A stretch of DNA of 64,000 nucleotides from the NCBI RefSeq assembly GCF_902703175.1, contig NZ_CACRYJ010000004.1, positions 124,001-188,000 on the forward strand. Direction: 5' to 3'. The translations under genes were made by a program, and so were the position numbers. The notes under the pieces are model-generated. The model had not been told where the DNA came from, did not search any database, and was given only the letters and a program-made list of their open reading frames with translations. The stretch is from Occultella aeris (GTDB lineage Bacteria; Actinomycetota; Actinomycetes; Actinomycetales; Beutenbergiaceae). Positions 41,339-50,430 of the stretch are shown piece by piece (positions within the stretch are counted from its first letter, which is position 1; each line of letters begins with the position of its first letter).

Positions 41339-43372
41339 GGCGCGTGCCGGCTGCACCTCGTAGTGGTCGTGGGTGCTCTGCACCGAGCCCCAGCCGCCGG
41401 TGAGGGAGCGGAGGTCGAGCACGTAGCGGCCGAGTTCCGCGGCCGGGACCAGCGCCTCGATCACCTGGGTGCCGCCGTCCAGGGTGCGGGTGCCGCGCAC
41501 CTGGGCACGGCGGGCGCCCAGATCGGCCAGCACGTCCCCGGTGCTCGAGTCCGGGACGCTCACCTGCACGGCACTGATCGGCTCGAGGACGACCGTGCCC
41601 GCCTGGGCGACGGCCTCGCGGAGCGCGTGCCCGGCCGCGGCGCGGAACGCCATCTCCGAGGAGTCGACCGAGTGGTACCTGCCGTCCACGCACTCGGCCA
41701 CCAGGTCCACCACCGGGTACCCGTGCGCGCCGCCGGCCGCCATTGCCTCGGTCAGGCCGCGCTGCACCGCGGGCACGTACTGCCGTGGCACCGCACCGCC
41801 GACCACCTTGCTCTCGAACGTCAGGCCGGTGCCGCGCGACGCGGGGGTGAACCGCACCCGCACCACGGCGAACTGCCCGTGCCCACCCGACTGCTTCTTC
41901 ACGCGACCCTCGACCTCGACGGGTGCCGCGAGGGTCTCGCGGAAGGCGACCCGGACCGGCTCGGTCACGGCGCGCACCGCGAACTTGCGCTCCAGCCGCT
42001 CGATCGCGACGTCCAGGTGCATGTCCCCGGTGCCGCGCAGCAGCACCTGCCCGGTGTCGGCCACGTGCTCGGTGACCAGTGCCGGATCCTCCGCGCACAG
42101 CCGGCGCAGCGCCTCGGGCAGCCGGTCCTCCTCCGCCGGCGAGGCGGCGTGCACGGCCACGGCGAACCCCGGCTCCGGCCAGGTCGGCTCGCCGAGCGTG
42201 ACCGGCCGGCCCGGGCGGGCCAGCAGGGTACGGGTGGGGGAGTCGGACAGCTTCGCGACCGCGGCGATGTCACCGGCCGGCACCCGGATGGCCATCAGGT
42301 GGTCCGCACCGCGGATCCGGAACAGGCCGTGCAGCCGTTCGGCGGCGCCGGTATCGGTGTTGGTCAGGTGGTCCTCGGCCTGCACCGTGCCACTGAGCAC
42401 CTTGATCAGCGAGACCTGCCCCACGAAAGGATCGGACAGGGTCCGGAACACGTGCACCAGCGGCTCCCCGTCGGGATCGGCCGGCACGTCGGTCTCGCGG
42501 CCACCAACGAGAACCCGGGTCGGTCGTGGCGGCGGGCCGAGCAGGCAGATGTGGTCGAGCAGTTCGGTGATGCCCACCCCGGTGATCGCAGAGCCGACGA
42601 GCACCGGCACCACGCTCCCGGCAGCGATCTCGGCGGCCAGCGTGGCACCGATCTCGACCGGGGTGAGCGGGTCCCCGGCCAGGTACCGCTCCAACTGATC
42701 GTCGTCCCCGGTGACCACCTCCTCCACCAGGTCCTCGTGCAGCCGGTGCTGCTCGGCGGCCAGCTCCGACGGTGCAGCGACCGGGTGGCTGTGGCCCTCG
42801 CCGTCGTAGTCGGCGTCGGTGTCGGTCAGCAGGTCCGCGATGCCGTGGAAGTCGGCCCGCTCGCCCAGCGGCAGCTCCAGCGGTCGGATGGTCGGCCCGA
42901 ACCGGTCCTGGAGGTCGGTCAGCACCCGACGGAAGTCAGCGCCGGACTTGTCCTCCTTGGTCACGAACACCAGCGCCGGCAGGTGCAGCGCCGCGCACCT
43001 GGCCCAGGCTCGCTGGGTGCCCGGCTCGACGCCGTTGGTAGCGGCGACCACCAGCACGGCGAGGTCGGCCACGGACAGTGCCACGTCCACCGCGTACCCG
43101 AAATCATCGTGACCGGGGGTGTCGATGACGTTCACCCGATAGCCGCGACCCGCCGTCGTCCAGTCAAGCGGGGCGAACGCTAGCGAGGTGGAGATGCCCC
43201 GGCTGGTGGCCTCGGGCTCGGTGTCGCAGACGGTGGAACCGTCCTCCGTGCGGCCCATCCGGCCGATCACGCCGGCGCGCTGCAGCAGCGCCTCGACCAG
43301 TGTGGTCTTGCCGCTGCCGCTGTGGCCGATCACGGCGATGGTGCGGATGTCCTGCGTGCGCGGATCGTCCAT
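41315..43372 (-). CDS. Elongation factor G-like protein (EF-G2)
   Basis: The 685-residue GTPase has the full EF-G domain order. The G domain carries G1 GHSGSGKT (residues 16-23) and G3 DTPGHDDF (84-91). G4 reads TKED (138-141) instead of NKxD. Domain II, III (HLDVAIERLERKF) and domain IV (VKKQSGGHGQFAVV) follow, and a C-terminal domain V. These departures, and the G1 beginning GHSGSGKT rather than AHIDAGKT, mark the EF-G2-type paralogue, not the housekeeping EF-G. EF-G2 proteins bind GTP, but their role in translation is unsettled. The gene stands alone between convergent and divergent neighbours. Confidence 0.92.
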   Translation of the reverse strand: MDDPRTQDIRTIAVIGHSGSGKTTLVEALLQRAGVIGRMGRTEDGSTVCDTEPEATSRGISTSLAFAPLDWTTAGRGYRVNVIDTPGHDDFGYAVDVALSVADLAVLVVAATNGVEPGTQRAWARCAALHLPALVFVTKEDKSGADFRRVLTDLQDRFGPTIRPLELPLGERADFHGIADLLTDTDADYDGEGHSHPVAAPSELAAEQHRLHEDLVEEVVTGDDDQLERYLAGDPLTPVEIGATLAAEIAAGSVVPVLVGSAITGVGITELLDHICLLGPPPRPTRVLVGGRETDVPADPDGEPLVHVFRTLSDPFVGQVSLIKVLSGTVQAEDHLTNTDTGAAERLHGLFRIRGADHLMAIRVPAGDIAAVAKLSDSPTRTLLARPGRPVTLGEPTWPEPGFAVAVHAASPAEEDRLPEALRRLCAEDPALVTEHVADTGQVLLRGTGDMHLDVAIERLERKFAVRAVTEPVRVAFRETLAAPVEVEGRVKKQSGGHGQFAVVRVRFTPASRGTGLTFESKVVGGAVPRQYVPAVQRGLTEAMAAGGAHGYPVVDLVAECVDGRYHSVDSSEMAFRAAAGHALREAVAQAGTVVLEPISAVQVSVPDSSTGDVLADLGARRAQVRGTRTLDGGTQVIEALVPAAELGRYVLDLRSLTGGWGSVQSTHDHYEVQPARAAARGRDR

Positions 43373-43547
43373 GTCTGTCCGTTCGGCTCGGGACGCCGGG
43401 GCCTTTCGATGCTAGACCCGCACGGCGCCTGCTGGGGGCGTCGCGTGCCCTCCACGTCACGGGCGGGCGTCATCCGTCGTCGTCGCAGGTGTTGCGATCG
43501 GTGGCATACGGTTGAGGCCGGCGACGTCCGAGACCCCTGGGAGCATC

Positions 43548-44432
43548 GTGCCCGAAGGCCACACCATCCACGCGCTCGCGGGCCGGCTCAACCGCGCGTT
43601 CGCCGGTGAGTCCGTGCGGGTGACGAGCCTGCAGGGCCGGTTCGCGGGTGGCGCACAGATCCTCGACCGGCGGGTGCTGGTGGAGGCCGGCGCGTGGGGC
43701 AAGAATCTGTTCGTGGAGTTCGACGGCGACGCTTGGCTGCACGTGCACCTCGGCCTGATCGGGTTGTTCCCCGTGATGCCATTGCCGGCGGACCTGCGCG
43801 GCGCCGCCGACCCTGAGGACATCCCTGTCACCGGCGCCGTGCGGCTGCGGATCACGGGCGACGGCCACGTCGCGGACCTGCGCGGGCCGATGACGTGCGC
43901 GGTGCTCACCGGCGACGAGGTCACCGCCTTCTCCCGCCGGCTCGGCCCGGACCCGTTGCGGCCGGACGCGGACCCGGAGCTCGGGTGGGCGAAGCTGAGC
44001 CGCAGCACCCGGCCCATCGCCGAACTCCTGATGGATCAGGCCGTGCTGGCCGGTGTCGGCAACGTGTACCGGTGCGAGGTGCTGTTCCGGCACCGGGTGG
44101 ATCCGATGCGCCCGGGCAAGGAGCTCCGCCGGTCCACCTGGCGGGCGATCTGGGACGACCTGGTGCTGATGCTGCCGCTCGGCGTGGTCTACCACCAGAT
44201 CCTCACGATGGACGATCAGATCGAGGCCGCGCAGGCCGAGATCGCCGACGGGCAGGCGCCTCGGTACACCGCCGACATCACCGGCGATCGCCTCGGCGAC
44301 CACTTCGAGCGGCGGTTCTTCCTGTACAAGCGCACCGGCGAGCCCTGCCTGGTCTGCGGCTCCAAGGTCCGCTCGAAGCCGCTCGCCGGCCGCACCCTGT
44401 ACTGGTGCGGCCGCTGCCAGCGCCGCCGGTAG
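43548..44432 (+). CDS. Nei/Fpg-family DNA glycosylase/AP lyase
   Basis: This base-excision-repair enzyme removes oxidised bases and nicks abasic sites. GTG 43548 gives the mature N-terminus PEGHTIH, in which Pro2 is the catalytic nucleophile and Glu3 the acid. This fixes the start, although the frame opens 12 codons earlier. Visible features are the conserved Lys in AWGKNLFVEF (about residues 57-66), the helix-two-turn-helix region with MDQAVLAGVGNVYRCEVLF near 164-182, and a C-terminal zinc finger CLVCG...YWCGRCQ with Cys pairs. The PEGHT start, rather than PELPE, points to the actinobacterial Nei branch. Confidence 0.93.
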   Translation: MPEGHTIHALAGRLNRAFAGESVRVTSLQGRFAGGAQILDRRVLVEAGAWGKNLFVEFDGDAWLHVHLGLIGLFPVMPLPADLRGAADPEDIPVTGAVRLRITGDGHVADLRGPMTCAVLTGDEVTAFSRRLGPDPLRPDADPELGWAKLSRSTRPIAELLMDQAVLAGVGNVYRCEVLFRHRVDPMRPGKELRRSTWRAIWDDLVLMLPLGVVYHQILTMDDQIEAAQAEIADGQAPRYTADITGDRLGDHFERRFFLYKRTGEPCLVCGSKVRSKPLAGRTLYWCGRCQRRR

Positions 44433-44484
44433 CCGGGAGGCTCGAGCATCCCGCGGCGCTCACCCAGCGCGTCTGACGCCTGCT

Positions 44485-44521
44485 GACAGCATGGCATCAT
44501 TGACGGTGATGCGATGCTGTC
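44485..44521. promoter_or_regulatory. 37-bp operator-like dyad before the vapBC remnant
   Basis: Two 15-bp arms, 44485-44499 (starting GACAGCATGGCATCA) and 44507-44521 (ending GATGCTGTC), match as inverted repeats at 14 of 15 positions around seven bases. The dyad ends three bases before the VapB-like start codon at 44525. This is the expected place for autoregulation by a VapBC complex. Confidence 0.65.
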
Positions 44522-44524
44522 ATC

Positions 44525-44897
44525 GTGCGAACGACCGTGACTCTCGACTCCGATGTCGAACAGATGCTGCGTGAGCGAATGGCCAGGGAGGGTGCCGCTG
44601 CTGGCCTTCATCCGGCTCGCGACGAGGCCCGGACTCTTTCCCCGACCGGCGACCATCGAACAGGTCACGTCCCAGGTATCCGCCTGGCTGGCGCAGCCCA
44701 GTGCGCAGATCGTGCAACCGACCGCCCGGCACGCGACCGTCCTAGCGGATCTCCTGAGCCATACGAACGCGGCCGGCAACCTGGTCACCGACGGCCACCT
44801 GGCGGCCCTGGCGATCGAGCATCGCGCCACCGTTGTGTCCTACGACTCTGACTTCGATCGATTCCCGGGCGTCCGCCGGGAGCGGCCGATGAGCTGA
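44525..44897 (+). pseudogene. Fused remnant of a vapB-vapC toxin-antitoxin pair
   Basis: From GTG 44525 the first 23 codons read like a ribbon-helix-helix VapB antitoxin (RTTVTLDSDVEQMLRERMA). From about 44590, in another frame, the sequence reads like the second half of a VapC PIN toxin (LLAFIRLATRPGLFPRP ... LVTDGHLAALAIEH ... TVVSYDSDFDRFPG), ending near 44897. The VapB C-terminus and the VapC N-terminus with its first catalytic Asp are gone, so an internal deletion fused the two genes. The surviving PIN half keeps D/H/D-type acidic positions but cannot be an active RNase by itself. Confidence 0.8.
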
Positions 44898-44905
44898 CGG
44901 ACCCC

Positions 44906-44942
44906 GACGAGCACGTGCTCCGGCTCAGCCGGAACGCTCGTC
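44906..44942. terminator. Bidirectional terminator
   Basis: GACGAGC (44906-44912) and GCTCGTC (44936-44942) are perfect outer arms, and CCGGCT/AGCCGG (44920-44932) forms an inner perfect stem around one base. It covers the end of the kinase-fold gene on the minus strand and follows the vapBC remnant. Confidence 0.6.
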
Positions 44943-46055
44943 ATGGAACTCCCAGGGGTCGTCGAGGACACTCGTCGCCGCGTCCGTGCTCTCGGGTCGG
45001 AAGGCGTACACGGCGAGCAGCCGCAGCCGGGTCGCCAGGGCGTAGCCGAGCAGGGTGGTCCGCTCGACGGCGGTGGGACGGTAGCCGCGCAGCACGCCGG
45101 CGGCGCAGGCGTGCGCGAGCGCCCGCGCGGTCAGGCCCTGCTTGGCGCGCAGCTCGAGGTGCACGAGCAGGTTCGCCAGATCCAGGGCCGGGTCGCCGAC
45201 GGCGAGCAGGTCGAGGTCGAGGATCGCGACGTCGTCACCGGCGGTGAGCAGCTGCTTGTCGTGCAGGTCGCGGTGCAGCAGCACCGGTCGCGCGCACGGG
45301 ACCAACGCGGACTCGGCCCGGGCGAGCATCGCGAGCGGCTCCGCCGAGGTCCGCGGCAGCGCCCGGTACGCCTGCGCGAGCTCCAGCCACCGCCGCGTCA
45401 CTGCGATCTCGGCTGCGCCGTCGTGCGTGACGACCACGCGCGCGGGCGCCGGCACCGCGTGCAGCCGGCGCAGCACAGCCCCGACGGCGTGGCCCACCCT
45501 GGTCAGCGAGCCGGCATCGGCGTCGGGTGCGGCGAGCGCCTCGTGCAGCGTGCGTCCAGGCAGCGCGGCGGTGGTCACGCTGGTCTCGTCGGCACCGAGC
45601 ACGCGCGGGGCGCTCACCCCGGCGGCAGTGACCGCGGTGAGCATGTCGAGGAGCCCGGCGGCGCGGCCGGGCCGCACCACCTTCGTGAAGACGGTGTGGC
45701 CGTCCGCCTCGTGCCGCACAACGCCGCGGCGTTCCGGGCGGTGCGCCACCACGTGCGCACCGGGTGCCGTGGCGAGGTCCTGTAGCGCCGGCAGCCGCCG
45801 GTCGGCGCCCCCGGACTGCAGGATGATGCCTTCGCCGACCCGACGGACGTGCGGTGCCGCTCCCGGCCGGCGGGCCGTGGCCGTGGCGACGTGCGCGGCC
45901 CGGTCGTGGTCGGCGAACCACTGGCCGGCGACGCTTGCCCCGGAACCGGTGCGCACCATCAGCAGCGCGTGATCGTCCTCGCGGGGCGTCGCCCGCTCGA
46001 GCGTGTGCCCGGCGCCGTGCAGGTCGTCGACCAGCTGTTCGAGCGAGCCGGTCAC
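44925..46055 (-). CDS. Kinase-fold phosphotransferase (APH-like) of the glycoside cluster, A
   Basis: The 376-residue protein has an aminoglycoside-phosphotransferase/choline-kinase fold. The catalytic loop is LLHRDLHDKQLL (about residues 260-271) and the metal-binding segment is DLDLLAVGDPALDLANL (277-293). The N-terminal 110 residues are a separate, less conserved part, followed by a KVV-containing lobe with the ATP-binding Lys (TVFTKVVRPGRAAGLL). Such enzymes phosphorylate sugars, amino alcohols or aminocyclitols. GTG 46055 overlaps the upstream kinase stop (GTGA). It is the last gene of the exporter/glycosyltransferase operon, so a role in modifying the exported glycoside is likely. Confidence 0.85.
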   Translation of the reverse strand: MTGSLEQLVDDLHGAGHTLERATPREDDHALLMVRTGSGASVAGQWFADHDRAAHVATATARRPGAAPHVRRVGEGIILQSGGADRRLPALQDLATAPGAHVVAHRPERRGVVRHEADGHTVFTKVVRPGRAAGLLDMLTAVTAAGVSAPRVLGADETSVTTAALPGRTLHEALAAPDADAGSLTRVGHAVGAVLRRLHAVPAPARVVVTHDGAAEIAVTRRWLELAQAYRALPRTSAEPLAMLARAESALVPCARPVLLHRDLHDKQLLTAGDDVAILDLDLLAVGDPALDLANLLVHLELRAKQGLTARALAHACAAGVLRGYRPTAVERTTLLGYALATRLRLLAVYAFRPESTDAATSVLDDPWEFHDERSG

Positions 46056-47353
46056 GACGCCACCACCAGTCGTTCGCGGACCAGGTCCTCGACCCGCAAG
46101 AGGACGTCCTCGGTCGCCTCCGCCCAGTCGCCGCGCATGCTGCGGAACGGTTCGGCGGCCCGGCGCAGGAGCTGCGCCGCGAGGTGCAGGCGCAGGCGGG
46201 TCGCGTCCAGCGCGGCCGGGTAGCCCGCCGCGACGGCGGCGATGAGCGCCTCCGGCTCCGCCGTGCCGTCGAGAACGGCCTGCGCGGCGAGGCTCGCCAC
46301 GTCCACCTCGGCCGGGCCGCGAGCGGCGTGGTCGAGGTCGATCAGGGTCACCGTGCCGTCGCCGGCCCGGACCACCTGGTCGAGCGAGAAATCACCGTGC
46401 AGGCTCATCTGCCGGTCCACAGCCGCCAGGGCCCAACCACCGGAAAGGGCATCGGTGACCCGCTCGAGCCGTTCGGCCAGGCGCGGGAGCAGCATGGTCA
46501 CCTGGCGGGCGGTGCGCCGCGCGGCCGAGAGGTCGGTCCGGGGGTCGCGGGTCGGGAGGTCCGCCGCGGTGGCGTGCAGGACTCCCAGGGCGGCGCCGAC
46601 CGCTGCGAGGTCCCCGGCGGCGACGGAGGCCTCGAGCGCCGCGCCCGGTTGGTACTCCAGTACCGCGAGGCCGGACCTCGTGCTCCGGCCGAGCAGTCGC
46701 GGGGTCGCGGCACCGGCCCGCTCGAGCGCGCGGACGCGGTCGGTGGTGGCGGCCAGGTCGCCGGGTCGGTAGGCCCGCAGGAGCAAGTCGGTGCCCGTGT
46801 CGGAGCGCACCGCACCGACCCACCGACGCTGCGGCTTGTAGGCGAGCTGGCGCACGCCGGCGCTGGAGCGCAGACCCCCGACGGCGTCGCCCGCCACCCG
46901 CAGGACCAGCCGATCGGTGCGGGTCGGGTCGCGCAGCGCGGCAACGGCGGGCAGGTCGCGGTCGGCGACGACGGTGGTCAGGATCGCGGTCAGGTCCTGG
47001 TCGGTGGCGAGGACCGAGCCGCCCGGCGCCCGCTCGACGGTCTTGCCGAGCTTGCGGACGCCGTTCGGCCCATGGGCGGTCACGATGACGGTGCGGGTGC
47101 CCGCCGGGGTCGCGGGGACGGCCGCCAGTGCCGGCGGCAGCGGCGCAACGGCGGGGCCGCCAACGCTTATGACCTCGACGGCGGCCACGCAGCTCGTGCC
47201 CGGCTTGTACCGCAGGTACCGGGGGGCGATCCGCAGGTCCGCACCGAGCAGGTCGCTCAGCCACTCCTGCAGCGCGACCCGGTCGAGCAGCACGGGCAGC
47301 GCGGTCAGCCGCGGGTCGCGTGCGGCGAGGGCGCGGTCAGTTCGGGAGAGCAA
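46052..47353 (-). CDS. Kinase-fold phosphotransferase (APH-like) of the glycoside cluster, B
   Basis: From TTG 47353 a 433-residue protein follows. The TTG stands seven bases after AGGAG, whereas the longer frame upstream runs antisense-like inside the exporter gene. The catalytic loop is SLHGDFSLDQVV and the metal-binding motif LIDLDHAARGP, both of the APH type. N-terminal conserved-looking segments are PRYLRYKPGTSCVAAVEV and VRQLAYKPQRRWVGAV. It differs strongly from kinase A, so the two are not a recent duplication. Its 5' end lies inside the ABC exporter gene, and its 3' end is coupled to kinase A. Confidence 0.83.
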   Translation of the reverse strand: MLSRTDRALAARDPRLTALPVLLDRVALQEWLSDLLGADLRIAPRYLRYKPGTSCVAAVEVISVGGPAVAPLPPALAAVPATPAGTRTVIVTAHGPNGVRKLGKTVERAPGGSVLATDQDLTAILTTVVADRDLPAVAALRDPTRTDRLVLRVAGDAVGGLRSSAGVRQLAYKPQRRWVGAVRSDTGTDLLLRAYRPGDLAATTDRVRALERAGAATPRLLGRSTRSGLAVLEYQPGAALEASVAAGDLAAVGAALGVLHATAADLPTRDPRTDLSAARRTARQVTMLLPRLAERLERVTDALSGGWALAAVDRQMSLHGDFSLDQVVRAGDGTVTLIDLDHAARGPAEVDVASLAAQAVLDGTAEPEALIAAVAAGYPAALDATRLRLHLAAQLLRRAAEPFRSMRGDWAEATEDVLLRVEDLVRERLVVAS

Positions 47354-49217
47354 GGCCCTGCTCCTTCCGTTCGATGTGCGCGGCGGGGTCCGTGGGTGGC
47401 GACGAGGACGCTGCGGGCGCCGCCGCGTTGGCGCCTCCGGCTCCGGCCGGTCCGGCCCGCCGGTCCATGACGGCACCCGGTCGACCCGAGTCGGTGACCA
47501 CACCGCCCTCGACCCAGAACACCCGGTCGGCGTCGCGGGCGGCGGCCAGGTCGTGCGTGATGATGATGGTGGTGCGGCCCTCCGTGAGGCGGTTCATCGC
47601 CGCGAGCACCTCCTTCTCGGTGCCCTTGTCCAGGCCCGTCATGGCCTCGTCGAGGATGACGATCGGTGCGTCCCGGACCGCGGCCCGCGCGATCGCGATC
47701 CGCTGGCGCTGGCCACCGGAGAGCGTGGTGCCGCGTTCGCCCACGACGGTGTCGTAACCGTGCGGCATGGCCATGATGAAGTCGTGCGCCCCGGCCAGCC
47801 GGGCGGCGGCCTCGATCTGCGCGTCGCTCGTCCCGGGCGCGCCGTCGGCGATGTTCTCCCGGATCGTGGTCGCGAACAGCAGGCTCTCCTGGAGCACGAT
47901 CGCGATCTGCGGCCGCACGGACTCCAGGGTGAGGTCGCGGACGTCGATCCCGTCGATGCAGACCTGGCCGGCCTCCGGGTCCCGGAGCCGGGACAGGAGC
48001 ATCGCGAGGCTGGACTTCCCGGCCCCGGACGGTCCGACCACGGCGACCCGTTCGCCGGGCAGCACGTGCAGGTCGAGCCCGCGCAGCACCGGGTGACCCG
48101 GCGTGTAGGACATCCACACGCGACGCAGCCAGACGTCACCGCGGAACCGGCGAGCGTGCCGTGCCCAGGACGTGTTCACCACCTTCGGGGTCTCCTCCAG
48201 GACGTCGACGAGCCGTTCCCCGGAGGCTGCCGCCTGCGCGATCCGGCCGGTGTACTTGGCCAGGTCCCGCATCGGCTTGAACGCGGCCTTCAGGTAGGTG
48301 ATGAAGACGACGAGTTCACCGGGGGTCAGCGCGCCGGCGAGCACACGGTTGGCTCCGATGTAGAGCACGACGGCGGTGGCCAGGCCGACCAGTACGTCCG
48401 TCTTGCGCTCGAGACCGGCGGAGAGCTTCTTGGCCTTCACACCGTCCTTGAGGGTCTTGGCGTTGTTGCTCGCGAACGCGCCGCTCATCTTGTCCTCGAG
48501 CGAGTAGGACTGGATCACGCGCATCGCGGACAGGCTTTCGGTGGCCATCGAAGCAAGTTCGCCCTCGGCCTTGCGCTGCTGCCGGGACACACCGTTGATC
48601 CGCCTGGACACCCGTGCCCCGGTGAGGAAGAAGATCGGCAGTACCGCGATCATGACGAGCGCGAGCGGGGCGTCCAGGACGAAGACCACGACGACCATGG
48701 CGATCATGGTGACGACGTTGCCGATCAGGGGCAGGGCCGCCGTGACCGCGACCTCCTTGAGCCGGCCGACGTCGGAGGTGACTCTGGCCACCAGGTCACC
48801 GGTGCGGGAGTTGTCGTGGAACGCCATCGACAGCGTCTGCAGGTGCGTGAACGCGTGGCCGCGAACCTTGGTGAGCAAGCGGTTCCCGGCGAGCGCGAAC
48901 GCGATCGTCATCAGATAGGAGGCCAACGCCCGCAGCGACACCACGACCAGCAGGCCGATGCAGGCGAGGAGCAGCACCATGGGGAGGCTGGCCGGTGCCT
49001 CGCCGGCGATCTCGGCCCCGCTGGCGGCGATGACCCCGTCGAGCACGAACTTCAGCGGCCACGGCTCGAGGAGCCGCATGAGCACCTCGGCGAACATGGC
49101 CGCCAGCCCGCCCACGAGCAGGGGGCGCTCGGAGCGCAGATGCGGCGCGACGTGCTTGACGGTCCGGCGCAGCCCGGGCAGGGCACCACGCAACGTGGTG
49201 GGCTTAGACGAGCTCAT
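47337..49217 (-). CDS. ABC exporter, fused permease-ATPase (MsbA/lipid-flippase type)
   Basis: The 626-residue half-transporter has an exporter membrane domain (about residues 30-330, six segments) and an ATPase domain. Walker A is GPSGAGKSS (395-403), the signature LSGGQRQR (499-506), Walker B IVILDEAMTGLD (519-530) and the switch His in ITHD (553-556). A Pro/Ala-rich tail follows the ATPase. It probably works as a homodimer, exporting a lipid-linked or free glycoside. Its start overlaps the downstream end of a glycosyltransferase gene by 14 bp, tying export to glycan synthesis in one operon. Confidence 0.93.
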   Translation of the reverse strand: MSSSKPTTLRGALPGLRRTVKHVAPHLRSERPLLVGGLAAMFAEVLMRLLEPWPLKFVLDGVIAASGAEIAGEAPASLPMVLLLACIGLLVVVSLRALASYLMTIAFALAGNRLLTKVRGHAFTHLQTLSMAFHDNSRTGDLVARVTSDVGRLKEVAVTAALPLIGNVVTMIAMVVVVFVLDAPLALVMIAVLPIFFLTGARVSRRINGVSRQQRKAEGELASMATESLSAMRVIQSYSLEDKMSGAFASNNAKTLKDGVKAKKLSAGLERKTDVLVGLATAVVLYIGANRVLAGALTPGELVVFITYLKAAFKPMRDLAKYTGRIAQAAASGERLVDVLEETPKVVNTSWARHARRFRGDVWLRRVWMSYTPGHPVLRGLDLHVLPGERVAVVGPSGAGKSSLAMLLSRLRDPEAGQVCIDGIDVRDLTLESVRPQIAIVLQESLLFATTIRENIADGAPGTSDAQIEAAARLAGAHDFIMAMPHGYDTVVGERGTTLSGGQRQRIAIARAAVRDAPIVILDEAMTGLDKGTEKEVLAAMNRLTEGRTTIIITHDLAAARDADRVFWVEGGVVTDSGRPGAVMDRRAGPAGAGGANAAAPAASSSPPTDPAAHIERKEQGLALPN

Positions 49218-50430
49218 GGGACTCCACGACCGCTCGCCTGTCCGTCGGCCCGCTCGTCGGCAGGTCCGTCCTCGCGGCCACGAGGCCGAGGATCCGCTCG
49301 ACCACGCGGGTCCAGTCGTTCACGGCCACGCTCGCCGCGCTGCGGCGGCGCAGGTCGGCACGGCGGGCGGTGTCGGCGCGAAGGTCCACGATCGCCTCCG
49401 CGAGTGCCTCGGCGTCGCCCGGTGGCACGAGCGTGCCGAGGTCACCGTCGCCGAGCAGCGCGGGCAACCCGCCGATCCGGGACGCGACCACCGGCAGACC
49501 CGCGGCGAGGTACTCGTAGATCTTGAGCGGTGAGAAGTAGAAGTCGGCCAGCGCCGGGTACGGCGCGGTGGCGACGTCCATGCGATGCAGCAGAGCCGGC
49601 ATGTCCGCAGGGTCGACGGAGCCGGTGGCCTCGACCGCATGGTCGATGCCGAGGTACACCGCGCGGTCGGCGAGTGCCCGCGCCTGCGGGCCGTGACCCG
49701 CGAGCAGCAGCCGGAACGTGGGATCGCGGCGCACCAGCAGGGCGAGGGCGTCGAGCAGCACGTCGACGCCGTGCCACGGCTTGAGGGTCCCGACGAAGCC
49801 GACCGTGAAGGTCGCGGCGTCGGCCGGGGTGACCGGCGCCTCGGCCGGGGTGATAGCCCTGGTGTCGACGCCGTTCGCGACGGTGTGCACCCGTTCGGGG
49901 GTGTGGGTGTGTGCGCGGGCCCAGTCGGCGACGGCGTCGGTGACGCAGACGACGGCGTCGGCGCGTCCGATCGCGTCCGTTGCGACGCGCTCCGCGCGGG
50001 CGACCTCGACCAGCCCCCGGTGCCGGGACGCCTCCTGCACCAGCGGCGCGTTCACCTCGAGCACCGTGCGGATGCCGTGCTCGGCCGCCCATGCGGTCGC
50101 GGTACGGCCCCAGAGGGCATACCGCTCGTAGACGAGGTCGAGCTGGCCTGCCGCGCGCAGGTCGTCGAGAACCACGGCGACCGCGGCGTCACTGTCCCGG
50201 GCGGAGCGTTCCCGTGCCGCCCGGTCCGCACCGGCAACCCCGGGCAGCAGGTGCACGGTGACGCCGCGCAGGTCCTCGGGTGGTTCGCCGTCGGTCCGGG
50301 GCGTGATCAGGTGTACCTGCGCTCCGGCGGCGGCCAGGACCCGGACGACGGCCCGGATGTGGACCGAGGCGCCCTTGCGTCCGAAGACGCCGATGCCGGG
50401 ATCGGTGCTCACGTAGGCGATGCGCGTCAT
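49204..50430 (-). CDS. GT4-type glycosyltransferase (1)
   Basis: The 408-residue GT-B enzyme has an N-terminal acceptor domain (STDPGIGVFGRKGASVHIR) and a nucleotide-sugar domain with FVGTLKPWHGVDVLLDAL (about residues 220-237). The E-x7-E-type segment SPLKIYEYLAAGLPVV (about 308-323) and a terminal VPPGD loop follow. It transfers a sugar from an activated donor, with donor and acceptor unknown. Start and stop overlap both neighbours (ATGA with the next GT, 14 bp with the exporter). Confidence 0.92.
   Translation of the reverse strand: MTRIAYVSTDPGIGVFGRKGASVHIRAVVRVLAAAGAQVHLITPRTDGEPPEDLRGVTVHLLPGVAGADRAARERSARDSDAAVAVVLDDLRAAGQLDLVYERYALWGRTATAWAAEHGIRTVLEVNAPLVQEASRHRGLVEVARAERVATDAIGRADAVVCVTDAVADWARAHTHTPERVHTVANGVDTRAITPAEAPVTPADAATFTVGFVGTLKPWHGVDVLLDALALLVRRDPTFRLLLAGHGPQARALADRAVYLGIDHAVEATGSVDPADMPALLHRMDVATAPYPALADFYFSPLKIYEYLAAGLPVVASRIGGLPALLGDGDLGTLVPPGDAEALAEAIVDLRADTARRADLRRRSAASVAVNDWTRVVERILGLVAARTDLPTSGPTDRRAVVESHELV

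Noticed and set aside
47354-47503. Upstream extension of kinase B to an ATG at 47503
   Set aside because: It would lie inside the exporter gene with no conserved-looking residues, and TTG 47353 has a well placed AGGAG.
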